Shown: positions 21,672 to 34,685, counted from the first letter of the stretch. The stretch: DNA of 64,000 bases from Guadua angustifolia (GCA_036346375.1 CM070517.1:45604200-45668199), one strand, 5' to 3'. Numbers and translations: made by a program. The notes: a model not told the origin generated them from the sequence alone.

Positions 21672-23500
21672 ATGCGACCTCCAAGAGGCGGCGGCGGGCG
21701 CTTCAGTGGCGGCAGGGGCGGCGGGGGCCGCTTCGGCGGCGATGGAGGCAGGGGCCGCTTCGGCGGAGGCAGGGGCCGCGGCGGCGGCGGCGGGTACCGC
21801 GATGAGGGCCCTCCAGCCGAGGTCGTCGGTGAGTGCCTTCCTCCACCCGGAAGAACCCAAACTTTTGTTCCTCGGTTGCGAGATTGCGGTGGTTTTGACG
21901 TGGTTTTTGCTGGTTTTGCTCGTGCAGAGGTGTCGACGTTCCTGCACGCGTGCGAGGGGGACGCGGTGACGAAGCTGACGAACGAGAAGGTGCCCTACTT
22001 CAACGCGCCCATCTACCTCCAGAACAAGACCCAAATCGGCAAAGTCGACGAGATCTTCGGCCCCATTAACGAATCCGTGAGCGCTTCCTCTCCTAATCTT
22101 CTAGGCAGCTCGAAAAAATTCAACCTTGTTCTTGCTCTTGGTGGCTTTAGGTTGCGGTGATAAAGTTGCAGACTTTAGAGGTGAAGTGTCCATGGATGTG
22201 GGTTCCCTGTGTAGGACTTTGGAATTGGGTTTTTTAGTTTAGTTTTGTCTTGGTTGGAGCTAGCAATTTATATTTTTCGGTCTAGAATTTAGTGGTGAAT
22301 TTACAATCGTTACTCATGAAATTGAAGTTTTTTAGTTGCATTGTACTAAGATTGGTTGAAAAGGTTAGTCTTTACGGTTAAAAATGTTGTGGTGGAGCAT
22401 GGTAATGGTTTTTACTTTTTAGGTAACTGTTCTTTGGTAATGTGGAGTTGCAATTTGTTAGATGTCTGATCTGGTTTTTAGTTTTGGAGAACTCATAGTA
22501 TTGTACTGAAGTCATTTTCTGTTTAGTCAGCTGAATTTGATTGCTTGGCTTAGATTTTTTTTGTGCTAAATTTTGCGACTTTTTGTGCTGCATATCTTAG
22601 AAGTTTGCGTTGTCTGTAGTATTTCTCGATCAAGATGATGGAGGGGATTATTGCAACATCTTACAATGAAGGTGACAAGTTCTACATCGACCCTATGAAG
22701 TTGCTGCCTCTCTCACGCTTCCTGCCGCAGCCAAAGTATGACTGTGATCTAATTGTTTGCTTATCATTTCTTGTGCATTATTTGCTTGACAGTTTTGAAA
22801 ATAGAATAGAAATGTTTTCATTCATGGCCTCATGGGTAAACTTTCCTTTACAGTTAGTTTTTACCGAATTGAAAAGGTGCCAACTGCCAACTTTATTTCA
22901 ACAAGTGCTGTCAAAACTCATTAAACTTCCATAAAATCTTTTTTAAAAGAGGCCTGCGATGTGTCTGAAGATCTTTTATTTGTTCATGAGTCTTCACCTG
23001 GCTGTTAAGAAACAGCAAAATTTAATGACATCCCTATTAAGCTAAGAAAGCTACTTACTGTCTTAGTGTGCGATATTATGAATGCATTGAAGAGTCTAGG
23101 GCAGCTACCAACTAACGAAATACTCGAGCTTATTTTGGTCGTGAATTTTAAATGTTTAGGAAATTTTTCGAAAGAAGTGTATAAGTAATGCAGGAAATGC
23201 ATATCAGAAACTAAACAAAAGGTTCATCATTATCTAGTTATTTTGCATTGCAAGGGGTTACGTAATCCTCTTTAGCTTTGCTTGCTCTAAATCCTGATTT
23301 GCTTTGCTTGTTGTAAATCCCGTTTTGATTTGCTTGTTCTATGCAGGGGCCAAACTCAAGGAGGGCCTAGAGGTGGTGGCCGTGGTGGTAGAGGTCCTGG
23401 TCGTGGCCGTGGTTCATTCCGTGGTAGAGGTGCGCCAAGGGGTCGTGGTGGACCTCCAAGGGGCGGAGGTCGTGGTTTCAGAGGGCGAGGCAGATTCTAG
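21672..23500 (+). CDS. GAR1: H/ACA ribonucleoprotein complex subunit 1 (GAR1)
   Basis: Core protein of H/ACA snoRNPs, which direct pseudouridylation of rRNA and snRNA in the nucleolus and Cajal bodies. Four exons join in one frame: 21672-21828, 21928-22076, 22620-22735 and 23347-23500 (191 aa), with GT/AG introns. Residues 1-45 are an RGG/GAR-type Gly-Arg region. The Gar1/Naf1 core follows, about 48-141: HACEGDAVTKLTNEKVPYFN, QNKTQIGKVDEIFGPINE, GDKFYIDPMKLLPLSRFLP. Exon 4 codes for a second Gly/Arg-rich tail ending FRGRGRF. The length and two-sided GAR layout match eukaryotic GAR1. The ATG is the first in the GC-rich leader and a telo-box sits at 21581. The reading frame is intact. Identification is firm. 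Confidence 0.95.
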
Positions 23501-24012
23501 GATCTAGTTTAAGTTCAAATCATATCCTATATGCCCTCTACTTGATTGGAAACTTTCATATTCTCGTAGCCTGATGTTAAGTTTGCAGAGTACTTGCAAC
23601 TGTTTCTGTGTTGAAGTCCGATTCTCTATTAAACGAAGTTCCGTGTCTCTTATTATAAGCTATATGCATTTACTGTTAATCCTTGTTCAAAAGTTGAATT
23701 TAACTTGTGCTGATTCTTGAGGCCATAGCAGAGTATTAAGTTTCCTGTGGTGATTTTCGAGGCCATAGCAAAGTATGTGTTTCCTGGTTTGCAATATTAG
23801 TTAGTCCATGTAATATTGCCACAAATTATTAAAATGCACTACGTTGGTATGGTTCGTACAGAGAAATCCCATGGGTTTCACTTCTATATCGGTATAGCGG
23901 GAATGGAACGACGTCTCGTCTCTTAGAACAGATAGCACATTCGCATATCGGTGTATTGGACCTATCATTTGTGACATGAACAGATGAACTTGATGCTGTG
24001 CTCCACCAATTA

Positions 24013-24210
24013 GCATTTCAAGTCGGTTCCTGAATTCTCCCACCTATTTGAAGCCTGGTAAGCTACTCCGCATTTCAAGTCGGTTCGTGAATTCTCCCAC
24101 CTATTTCAAGCCTTGGTAAGCTACTCCGCATTTCAAGTCGATTCCTGAATTCTCCCACCTATTTCAAGCCTTGGTAAGCTACTCTGCATTTCAAGTCGAT
24201 TCCTGAATTA
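24013..24210. repeat. Tandem repeat, 57-58 bp unit, about 3.5 copies
   Basis: Units begin GCATTTCAAGTCG at 24013, 24070, 24128 and 24186. Each contains TGAATTCTCCCACCTATTT, apart from the truncated last one. It lies between the 3' ends of GAR1 and the Pumilio gene. Confidence 0.9.
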
Positions 24211-24913
24211 CTCCAAGTTGAAAGGTGAACGAGCTTTATAAACGGCAAAATTTTGTTTTGAAGTTTCGGATTACCTAGAAGATTTATACAATTCAAATGC
24301 CAACTGTAATTATGAGAGGAAATAGTAACTATTATATATTTTTTAATAAGCGTACTATATAACTCAATACCTGCAAGAAGATATCTGTTTACTTTGTTCA
24401 TGTTCAAGTTATACCGTTTTGCATTCAAATTTAACTACAAAGTTCAGTCTTTGATTGTGCTTTGCTGGTTGTTGGCCCCAAATGACAAGCTGAGAATTGG
24501 TTCAATTCAACTTCTAGAGAACATAAAATCCAGGATATTAGCACATAATACAACTCACCAGACAACTAGTTATTACAGAATGTTACTGATAAACTACAGT
24601 TTTGTAGATACAACGAAGTACATGATTGCTGACCAAGCAAATGATACAACTCGAAATTATACTGCCAATTCTACATGCGTAAATATACTAAAATGGCCCA
24701 GCCAAAAGTTTCCCTTCACTTCTTGGAAACAAAAGATCCTTTCTCCATCAGTTTACGAAGATCCTTTCTTCATCAGTTTACGAAGATGCGCGCCCATTTC
24801 TAAGATCTGATTTTTCTATCACAGCATTATAAATCAGTGCTGTTCCTGATACAAGTTGCCTGAACTCCACCTTCCTTTCTGCAATCTCCAAATGACGGCT
24901 ACAAGATGCCAAG

Positions 24914-27813
24914 TTAGTATTGCCTGTTCTTCAGGTAAGTTCTTGATAGAACCCTTTTGCCAAACATGTTGCTTTGCAGTGCAGCAGCATGCGGCCTAAT
25001 AGCTTCGACAAAGGCAGTATGTAGTGCACCCTGCACAGTTAAACATCCTTAAAAAGAATCACACAGGGAATTGTTTTGCTTGGGGATGCAGCACTTTCTT
25101 TACCTTGCAACTTTCAAGTGCTGTTTGAATCACATAATTCCCATACTGATCTACCATGATATGTGGTAACTTGGGATCATTCATAAGTTCATCGATGATT
25201 CTAACACGCTTAAGCTGTGGTGTGAACTTCAGACAATTTTCGACAACATGGCTACCACACTTCTGCATTGATAGATATCCAAATTGACCCTCCAGTCCAT
25301 CAACTATTTTGGCTGTTGCCCATTCAATGTTGAGGTCGAGAATAAACTGAATAACATAGTTCCTGCAGGAAATTACCTCATATAATATTCAAAAGGCATG
25401 ACTGAATAATTATTCAGATTAGATGAGGATAACTGTTAAGGAGAAAGCAAAAAAGAACAGGCATACCCATACTGATCTTCTGAAAGGCTAAGGACACTGG
25501 ATGTAATATTGCTCAACAAGTTGTACTTCTGCTCATCATTTGAATGTTCAATACATTTTTGAATGATACAACAGCCTTGACGATCTTTTGCTAGTTTACG
25601 ATAGTGCAATGTGGCAGCATCAATAAGGAACTGCAGCAGTATACGTGCATCCACAACTCAGCGTAAAATGGAGGATAAGAAGTTTTATGCATCATAAAAA
25701 ATCAAATTCACAATGCAAAGTGCTGACGTGCTGTAAACTTGAAGGACATTTAACTGTATCAAGCAGAATTACAACATTACACAGACTATGGAAAAACAAA
25801 TGAGTAGAGTTCAAACTGGTACCAATTTCTTTTAATGATCCCTTATCCATGGAAACAATATTTTGTACACATAACAGTTTAATACAACCAACATGCTTAA
25901 TGTGTGAAGGCACAAAAAATATCACAATTAAATCACATGATTAGCAGACACCTTACCGCTTTGTACTCAGGTAACAGTTTCTGCAAGCACCGGTGTGCAA
26001 CATGACTGCCATTAGTATCTGTCATCAAACGCATTGCTCCAGGACTCAGTGCAGACGCAACCTTTGAAACTTGATCCGGGGTATTTATAGTTTCTATGAC
26101 CTTTTGCACTGCACGAGTCCTGAAATTTTTTTCTAAAAGATAAGAAATAAAGTAAAAACTATTAAACATAAAAAAACTAAGATCGGATCATTGTTCATAC
26201 CCATGCATGTTGCAAGAAACTGTAATAAGGTCTCCACGTACTTTGGTAATTTCAGAAATTATACGCGTCATTTGATCTTTGTTGCACTCTTCAAGCAGCT
26301 TCTGCACCAAATAATTGCCAAATGGATCCACCATAAGTTCACCAATATGATCAATAATTTCAGCAAAGACTTTTTCAACATCCTCTTCGGTGCCTTCGGC
26401 AAATACTTTTTGCAGAAAGCGGCAGCCATTCTGATCCTTTGCCAACATATAGATTCTTCCAGCAACTTCATCAACTGAATTATAATTCAACTGAGATGAT
26501 TTCATGGCCAGCGCATACTCAGATTGTAAGGACAGAAACTGTGAGTTCAGCCCGTCGAGGTGCAGGGAATCATTACTCTGAATATCAAGACGGTTATGTC
26601 CATAACCATCAATTCTTCGATCCATACCATTACAGCCATTTATTGAAGGAGCAAACTTCGTAGTTCTTAATGAATTTACACCAGCAGACCGCATCAGGAT
26701 CTTTTCTGGATAACTAATTCTGCTGACATTATCTGAAATCTGACGCTGCGAGAAACCTCTAGAGAAAGAGTTTAGTTCATATGGATGGGTAAACGTTCCA
26801 GCTTGCTCACGAAAATCGCCACTGCCACATGAACTGTCAGGATACAATGTACTAGGGGAACTGTTCACAAATGTACTACTCAGACGGTTATTTCCCTTCC
26901 GAAAAGCATCACCATTCCGGTAAGGATCCTCACTTCCCAGCCCCAGTCGATGAGTATTAGGTGTTCTAAGATATGCTGATGCACCCTTTGCAGAAGTGCA
27001 AACTGCAGCCTGTTGATTGCTCCTAATTCGATGAACATCTGACCCGGCAACTTGTTGTTTTTGCGGATAAACATAATGTGGCTGAATAACAGCGTATTTT
27101 TGTGCATTAATATCATGCTGCCACATAAAGTTTGAACCAATCTGCTTATCATAAGGTGCATACATTTGAGATTGCCCATCAATAAAACATTGTGGCTGGA
27201 AGGCTGAAGTTGATGGCTTGTAAGGAGTACTGCAAACACTATTCATGGCGTGCATCCCAGAGCTTCCTGGCAAATTCCCAAAGTACACTGGAAAGCTGTG
27301 AGCTTGTTCTTGGTGTTCAACAGTTAGTTCAATGGGCTTTTGCTTAACATGTTCAGCACTGAACTGTAGAGGCATCGACTCATCTTGAACAAATGCAGGC
27401 ACAAGAGAGTTCAGTGCGACACCCGCAGATGTAAGCCCTGAAGTGGACTTCACAGGGCCAGATGGATAGTGCCCGTTTATCAGCACAACATTGCGGAGAT
27501 TGGTAGAAGAATCAGCTGTGTGATTCTTGAAACTAAGAGTCATGTCCTCAAGAGCTGATGCCAATGACTGCTCGTCGGGTAGACCGTCACTGAGAGAGAA
27601 ACCCGCAGCACTCTGATTGCCTCCGGCCATCGATGCTTCGTACATCGCAGTTTGCGAAGGCAATGGCCTTCTCACCTTCCTAGGAACCCCTGCCTCAGAA
27701 GTAGAGCTCATAACGTGGAGCTCCATGTCACCAGCACCCAATGCAGCACCAGGAATCCTGTCGACAATAGCTCCAAACTTAGAACAGTCCTGAATACTAT
27801 TTGATTCTTCCAT
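24914..27813 (-). CDS. Pumilio (PUF) RNA-binding protein
   Basis: Sequence-specific RNA-binding protein that represses or destabilises target mRNAs by 3' UTR recognition (family knowledge). Five exons fit one frame: 27813-26201, 26119-25957, 25630-25467, 25362-25104 and 25030-24914 (771 aa), with GT/AG borders. The first about 440 residues are low-complexity and poorly conserved. The C-terminal PUF domain starts near residue 445 (AGRIYMLAKDQNGCRFLQK) and has consecutive helical repeats: DPFGNYLVQKLLEEC, HGTRAVQKVIETI, DTNGSHVAHRCLQKL, DRQGCCIIQKCIEH, DQYGNYVIQFILDL, QKCGSHVVENCLKF, DQYGNYVIQTALES, and a last NMFGKRVLSRTYLK. Several introns fall within repeat motifs (after HG and QYG). The closest plant type is the group with a long N-terminus resembling Arabidopsis APUM7-12; the exact orthologue is not assigned. 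Intact. Confidence 0.93.
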
Positions 27814-28930
27814 GTCAGAAATAGGATGGTCTGCGAAACACCGGGCAGGCGACGGCTAGTGCCACTGCCAACTCAATCACGCAATGCAGGTAGAGTCACT
27901 GGTCCTGCAACATCAGGAATTCCACATTACAATCAGAGGCCGTGAGATTTCTGTGAAACAGACATAAAGTCTCATCTTTTCAGATACTTCGAACAGCCAA
28001 TGTACAGGCAGAAATGCAAAGGCAAACCCCACATGGAAACAGAACAAAGGGCTTTACACGGGATAGCTATTCACCAAAACCACCAAAGAAAGATTTGGAC
28101 GAACAATTGGGATCGATACAAGCAAGACGAGCCGCCACAGAATTTGTTTCCCAGGTAAATTCTGAATCAGACATTCTGAAGAACGCCAGATGGCGGCGGA
28201 ATTTTGGCAATCAGACAAAAGGTAAAAGGCCAAAATTTTGATCCCCTCACCCCCACAAAGATACCCCCCAAGCAATGCATATGGATACCAAAAGTAGAAC
28301 AAGCAGGGAAGGAAATCAAAAGAATCCATAATTACATCACATAATCCTCGACCAGATTACACAAAGATCATAAAAAATTATTGTCGAATGCAGGGGAATT
28401 GGGCGCCAAGAACCCATCCATCACCGCATCATCTCACATCCAAGGCCGATCAAGATAGCAAAACCCCCAGAAAAACCCCCGATCACCACGGAGCAGGGCC
28501 CAATCACCACCAAGAACACGAAACGAAGGAAACTCACCTCGAAAAATCCAATCTTGGGAAGAACAAACCGAAGAAATTGATCGTAACGACCCAGCAACCG
28601 ATCTAAACCGATCAAGAATTCCAAGAGAGATGAACAAAATTACCAGTGAGGAAATATGGCAAACCTGAAGGCATGGATTGCGGCGCAGAATTCCAGGAAT
28701 CCTGGAGAGATTAGGATGAAACAACTAGTGAAGAATCGTTGTGTGGAGGTTGGAGATATCTCGGAGATTTTATTTAGGAGGCTTGGATGAGAAGGAGATG
28801 AAAATAGGGGCGTTTCAGCGGGTTCATTTCCTTGGACTCTTTACTCGCCTTCAAGGCTTCAACTCCTTTCTCTCTCTAGCTAGTTTCTCTCTTCTCCTTT
28901 CCAGAACAACACATGGATGGACTCCTCCAT
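27814..28930 (-). other. 5' leader region of the Pumilio gene
   Basis: A splice acceptor on the minus strand (GATGTTGCAG) ends at 27905, so a leader exon 27904-27814 probably precedes the ATG, with one or more introns further upstream. GA-rich sequence near 28870-28900 fits a transcribed leader. Exact upstream exons not resolved. Confidence 0.45.
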
Positions 28931-28945
28931 CCCTGGCCTGCCTCT

Positions 28946-28953
28946 CTTTATAG
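28946..28953 (-). promoter_or_regulatory. TATA box of the Pumilio gene
   Basis: CTATAAAG on the minus strand is followed downstream by a GA-rich leader-like tract. Transcription would start at about 28915. Confidence 0.45.
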
Positions 28954-29069
28954 TCTTTGTGGCCTGGTCTGATGGAAGTGAGAGAACCAGGTGTAGAGAG
29001 AGAGAGTGAGCCACTAAGCCCACACTCCATCCATGCATCCATCATAGATCGAGGAGAGGGTGATTTTGG

Positions 29070-29400
29070 GAATTTTAAAAAATGATATATTTTTTAAATA
29101 ATTTTATAAAAATAATATATCGGAAAAATTACAAAAATATATCTCTATTGCTAATTGAATTGGCCATAGAAGATATATCGTCAATTGAAAATAGAAGCCT
29201 TAATTTGTTGACCAAATGAATCTACGACAAAATAATTCGTTGGCCAATTCACTCCGCAACAAAACAGAGCTCTGTCGTTAAATGAAATGGTGACAGAGTT
29301 TATGCCACCAAATGAATTGGCGATAGAGATATATTTTGTAAAAAAATTCTGCATGTTATTTTCGTAAAAAGATTTTAAAATGTATTATTTAAAAAATTGT
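29070..29400. mobile_element. AT-rich inverted repeat element, MITE candidate
   Basis: The left part has ATTTTTTAAATAATTTTATA and the right part, reverse complemented, has ATTTTTTAAATAATACATTT, followed in both by AAAATAA-type motifs. In between, motifs AATTGG(C/T)CA and CCAAATGAAT recur. Boundaries and target duplication are uncertain. Confidence 0.35.
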
Positions 29401-31455
29401 GATTTTGGGGATTTTGTCCCCTGGTTATTCTGGATTTCTTTGCAATTAAGTTTTACATATTTTGGTTCAAGATTAGGTGTGTAGATTGCACGTTGCTTCT
29501 TTGATATATGAGTATTTCACGTTTACATGGAAGTTGCAGGGTAGAGGTTTAAGTCTAGATGAAAGTGTTTAATGCGTAATCAAAATTGACTCGGTAAGTT
29601 CCTTTTGTATTCTAAGCTAAACTATTAGCATAGATATCTTCAAGATCAGAAATATTTCATATACAAAAGTTTCTGTAGAAAGTATGTACTTAAAGCGATT
29701 AGAAGTTAGAACACTCTTAGTCTTGTCTTTGATCGTCATCCACCTGCCTCTCATCTCAATTCTCACTCTTGTTGCAGTTAATATTTTATTGCGAATAATT
29801 CTGACAGCCTCCTTCGTACATGGAACGCTAACAAAACATAGCAAATTGGACAGAACCATATTAGAACCATGAGTAAAACAAGTTGTTTTTGCGGTTCAGC
29901 AATTGCTACATACCAACATAAAATGGTCACATTTAGAAACTCCCCAAGTTGCAAAATTATATTTTTGTGATCATCTGGTAATTAACCCTGTCAAGAAAGT
30001 ACTAATGCTATAACTTTTGGGCTGCATCAAGGTGCCCAAGTCATAATTGTTTGTGTTCTAAAAAAGTCTTTATTCTTTTGTTTTTCACACCAAACTGATT
30101 CCATTATGCCCTCAAATTGACCTCTCCATGTATTTCATTGACTCATCTGATTCGATGCAGCATGCCCTTTTGGACTACCCCACCAGTACAAGGTTTGAAG
30201 CCTTGCATCACGCAGAATTGAAGAATGGCATCATGTGCTCCATTGGGTGGAAATTACTCAAATTAATAGTAATGGAAACACATGCATGTTGCCAGTTGAA
30301 ATTAATTAAATTCATGTTCAATTAAACTAAGAAAACACGGAGAAAAAAAGTTCCAATGGAGCTGTTACATGTGTCGTACATAGATGCGTGCCACATGTCG
30401 GTATGACGTGATCAGGGCCCTCCAAGTACAATTCAGGAAAAGATGGCTAGGATGGTTTGATACACTTTTTTTTTGTGGGGTTGAGAGCTGAGCCATCTTA
30501 TTTTCATGTCTTTTTAGATTTTGGAACATGATTAAGAGCACCAATAAACTAGGACATGTGTGATGTGTGGGCCCTAAATGGGAAGAAAATAGTAATGTGC
30601 ATACTTTTAGAACATAATGCTTGGAGGTAAATAACTTTGCTCCTGTCAAGTCTATCAAGAGAGTAGTCGAGTACACTTTTATCTCTTTTTTTTTGAACCT
30701 TTTCTATTCAAACCACTTTAAAAAACCAATTCACCAAAATACCACCAGCGTGACAAAATGGCATAAGAGACGTGCTGAACATGCCCATGACACAACCAAA
30801 AGTGTTATTTTTTGTATGCTTGCACTTTTGGCTATGACCTGAATCGTTTTAGTCTTTCATTTTTATGATTCTTGAAGGTTTCTATGGATGGATTCAACTA
30901 TGTTAGTACTAGTTGATTATCAAAAGAACACTGTGTCAGTAGTACAGCTGTGTATGCTCTTTCAGTTAGGCCTCTGCTACAGCTTGTGGAGCCAAAAGAT
31001 GAATCTATTCCAGATCGAAGCTTCATAACAAAATTACTACCAGTTAAAGTTAATGAAAAACGCATCAGACAATGAATTAATGATCATCATTTCACAGAAG
31101 AAACACCAATCTTCTGTTCTGGTGCTGGAAATACAGTCATAACTTGGACCCTGACCATTGACCAATCCAATATATACTGGTTGTGCGTGTGCATGAATAG
31201 GACTGAGAAAGCATCCATGGGACTTCTCTCGTCTGCCAAGCATTCGGTAGCTTGCAATAGGGGAGAAAAGATGTGTTGTACTCCCATGGAGTCCATTACT
31301 GCAAAGCAGGGTCAACAAAGGGCCAGACCACATCATCATCCCACACCATGATAGGCTGCCCCAGATCTAGCCTGCCTGAGTGACACTGCCTTATATGCCC
31401 ATCCCTAATCCCTTGCCGCTGTGGTCTTTGGGTCTTATGAAGATGAAGTAGACAA

Positions 31456-31590
31456 AAATCACCTGAAGATTCAGGTGGATTGGCACAACTTATTTACACA
31501 GAAATCACCTGAAGATTCAGGTGGATTGGCACAACTTATTTACACAGAAATCACCTGAAGAGTCCGGCGGATTTGGCACGAAATATTCAG
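31456..31590. repeat. Tandem repeat, 46-bp unit, about 3 copies
   Basis: Units start AAATCACCTGAAG at 31456, 31502 and 31548. The first two are nearly identical (GATTCAGGTGGATTGGCACA, then ACTTATTTACACAG); the third is diverged. Confidence 0.9.
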
Positions 31591-32250
31591 GGCCCGCTCG
31601 AAACAAAATAAACTTTGCAGACATTTTGTAGGAAGCGATGTAATTCCTCCGTAAGCCTTATTAAGGTCACCGATTGATTCCAAACAAGACATTCGTTCGT
31701 TTGCAGTCGGACACGGAGCAAGCTTTGCCGAACCAACAATGCTTTATTTGAAATTTCCCCAGATGCATAAATCAGATTATGTTAACCGATATTCCGCTGA
31801 ATTTCTGGGTTCGAAAGGAGGCCTATTATATATATGGGACTGACGTCAGTGACCTACGCTGCACATTGCTCCATGATCTCCATGTGAGCGTGACAATGCC
31901 CCACACTCCTTTTTCAGTTCTCAACTCGCCACAACGTTTCTTCAGAATCCACATTTCCTCCTTGATGCTGCCACAATCAGCGTGCTGAATTCTTGCCGAT
32001 TTGGTGATAGTATTGCCTATTGGGCCCTCTGTGTTGTTACGTCGCGTCGAATGGATCGATGTGCAAGGTATCTAAAATGATGGCAAGGTTGATCCCTTTT
32101 ACGTTCTTGTACGGCTGTATCTGATGGGTCCCGCGGTTTTAGTCCTGAGTAGATCGCAGTAGTTGACTAGCAGTCGTAGACAGGGGAAATCGTCGCCTTT
32201 TTTTTATAAGTTCCATTACATTTTTTTTTAGTAAATCTGATTTTTTTAAT

Positions 32251-32356
32251 ATAATTGTAAAAATAGGCTCATCTTTGATCGTGAAAGCATCGGCAGACAG
32301 CACGTGTCACTTGCCGGTGCTTTCACGGTCAGGAATGATATTATTTTTGCAATTAC
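32251..32356. repeat. 106-nt inverted repeat (long hairpin)
   Basis: Arm 32251-32295 and the reverse complement of 32312-32356 agree at 35 of 45 positions without gaps. Of the ten differences, at least three (T versus C) would still pair as G:U in a plus-strand RNA. The innermost part CGTGAAAGCA(C/T)CGGCA is nearly perfect. The 16-nt loop contains GACA...TGTC and could extend the stem. It could be a MITE remnant or a small-RNA precursor. Confidence 0.7.
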
Positions 32357-33019
32357 GTTTGCAAAGAGACCAAACCGAAAAAAAAAATTATACAAAAGAC
32401 TGCAAAAGTGATAACGTGTACCAGGAGAACTCAAGAACCACGCTACACTTTGTTTTTAACTAGTGTCTTCTCTGTAGAATGGCATCCTTGCATAAGGAGA
32501 TCAAATTTGGATGCAGCAAAGAATTGATTTGATCGGATAGGCCTTTTTCACAAATCACCACAGCATTATTCTTGATGACAAAGTAGATCCTAATGTTCTT
32601 TCTCTGTTCCTGATTTATTTGTTGTCTTTGCCCCTAAACATGACTCCGATGTTGGAAGCACAAAGGCACTAATGGAGAAATGACATTAAAAATCTTGTTC
32701 GCAACATATGAATTTCACATGAATTAGTACAATTAATTTGAAATTCTTACACAGTTACAAATAAGGACAGTAGAACAAACAAAGAACAACACAAAACACG
32801 GTGATTTTGTATAACATAGTTTAATAGGACAAGTGAAAGAATACTACCTCTCATCCAAATTACTTATCATGGCTTTTAATTTTTGATGTGCGATCAGTTT
32901 TTATTTGTACTTCCTATATGGTGTTACTCATTTTTTAGAAGTGCCCTTATAGCTAAATGACTATAAATACGATAAACTACATATGTAAATTCTAACACAC
33001 TAGTGCACTTAGAGAGATA

Positions 33020-33276
33020 CTTCCTCCGGTCACCGATAGTTGTCATTTTTGACATCGACACGGTTTCTAAAACTCAACTTTAACTACTAATTTCTATTAT
33101 AATATATTTTAAAAATATAATAAAAATATAATATTATGAAAATATGTTTTAAGACGAATCTGCACATATGATTTTCATGCATCCAATCTAAATATTAAAA
33201 ATATATCGACAGCTAAACTTTCAAAGATTTGACTGCACACATCACAACCCGATAAGTTTTTGTGAACCGGAGGGAG
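33020..33276. mobile_element. Stowaway MITE, 257 bp
   Basis: The ends are the typical Stowaway terminal repeats: CTTCCTCCGGTCAC (left) and GTGAACCGGAGGGAG (right), flanked by the TA target duplication (33018-33019 and 33277-33278). The inside is AT-rich and non-coding. It belongs with Tc1/mariner-driven MITEs. Confidence 0.9.
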
Positions 33277-33311
33277 TAGGAACTTAAATGATTAGTGTAT
33301 AAATATCATAT

Positions 33312-34685
33312 TTTGCTACATTAATAATCACCTTGGTTCATATCTCACAGATAAAAGGGTATTGCTAATTTGATAGCGTCATCACTAATTCTTTGGTGAT
33401 GACATGTTCAGGTGTTATGACATATCCCTTTTTTTCTCCTTTCCCACCCCTTGCTTCTCTAACACAAAAATTTCGACTCCAAACTTTCATATAAATCAAA
33501 ACTTCCGGTTCGATAACTTTTGATGCAAAAACTTTCCATTCAACCAAACTTTTATTTAACCAAAAACTTTTGATTTGAAAACATTCAATTCAAAAAAATT
33601 GATTCGAAAAACTTTCGAAATGGTTAAAAATGTTTCATATTAGAAAATGAAGGAAATTTGAAAACAATAACTTTTTGAGTTTGAGGAGAATGGAATGGGG
33701 AAGAAAAAGGATACTGCCAAGTGTCGCGTTGAGAGAGCATTTAAGAGAAAAGGAGGGGAAGGAGATGCTATCACATGTCACGACAAAAGATCATCTGACA
33801 ATCCAAATATACATTAGATAGTATATAACCATAGCAGCCATCTCCACATACACAAAAAGACTAGGCTAAAGGTCCCACATTAGCACTTCTTTATTGAAGC
33901 TATAAAAGCTAGCAAATGTGCTAAGGTGGGCCCGCCATTTCTACCTTTGTTAATACCTTTTGCAAGTAATCCAAACTCTAAGATAGAACCCACAAATTAA
34001 TTTATAGCTTCAATAAATTTGCTACATTAATAATCACCTTGGTTCATATCTCACAGATAAAAGTGTATTGCTAATTTGATAGCGTCATCAGGTGTCATGA
34101 CATATCCCCTTCTTTTCTCCTTTCCCACCCCTTGCTTCTCTAACACAAAAATTTCGACTCCAAACTTTCATATAAATCAAAACTTCTGGTTCGATAACTT
34201 TTGATTCAAAAACTTTCCATTCAACCAAACTTTTATTTAACCAAAAACTTTTGATTTGAAAACATTCAATTCAAAAAAATTGATTCGAAAAACTTTCGAA
34301 ATGGTTAAAAATGCTTCATATTAGAAAACTTGAGGAAATTTGAAAACAATAACTTTTTGAGTTTGAGGAGAATGGAATGGGGAAGAAAAAGGATACTGCC
34401 AAGTGTCGCATTGAGAGAGCATTTAAGAGAAAAAGAGGGGAAGGAGATGCTATCACATGTCACGACAAGAGATCAACTGACAATCCAAATATACATTAGA
34501 TGGTATATAACCATAGCAGCCATCTCCACATACACAAAAAGACTAGGCTAAAGGTCCCACATTAGCACTTCTTTATTGAAGCTATAAAAGCTAGCAAATG
34601 TGCTAAGGTGGGCCCACCATTTCTACCTTTGTTAATACCTTTTGCAAGTAATCCAAACTCTAATATAGAACCCATAAATTAATTA
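33312..34685. repeat. Tandem duplication, unit about 706 bp, two copies
   Basis: Copy 1 begins TTTGCTACATTAATAATCAC at 33312. Copy 2 begins with the same bases at 34018 and runs to about 34685. The copies are nearly identical. Copy 1 carries about 24 extra bases near 33383-33410 that copy 2 lacks, just before a shared GACATATCCC. Short open frames inside (for example 34330-34551) have no recognised similarity. Confidence 0.9.

Larger units (their letters stand above)
29401..33017. other. Intergenic, no gene recognised
   Basis: No long open frame or conserved domain on either strand. It holds a 46-bp tandem repeat (31456) and a hairpin (32251), listed separately. The rest is AT-rich and featureless to me. 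Confidence 0.5.

Noticed and set aside
21342..22034. Minus-strand 230-codon frame over the GAR1 start
   Set aside because: Shadow of the GAR1 Gly/Arg region. The plus-strand gene has conserved domains and consistent splicing.
24013..24210. Regularly spaced repeats resembling a CRISPR array
   Set aside because: The whole 57-58 bp unit repeats with no unique spacers, and the setting is a plant nuclear genome.
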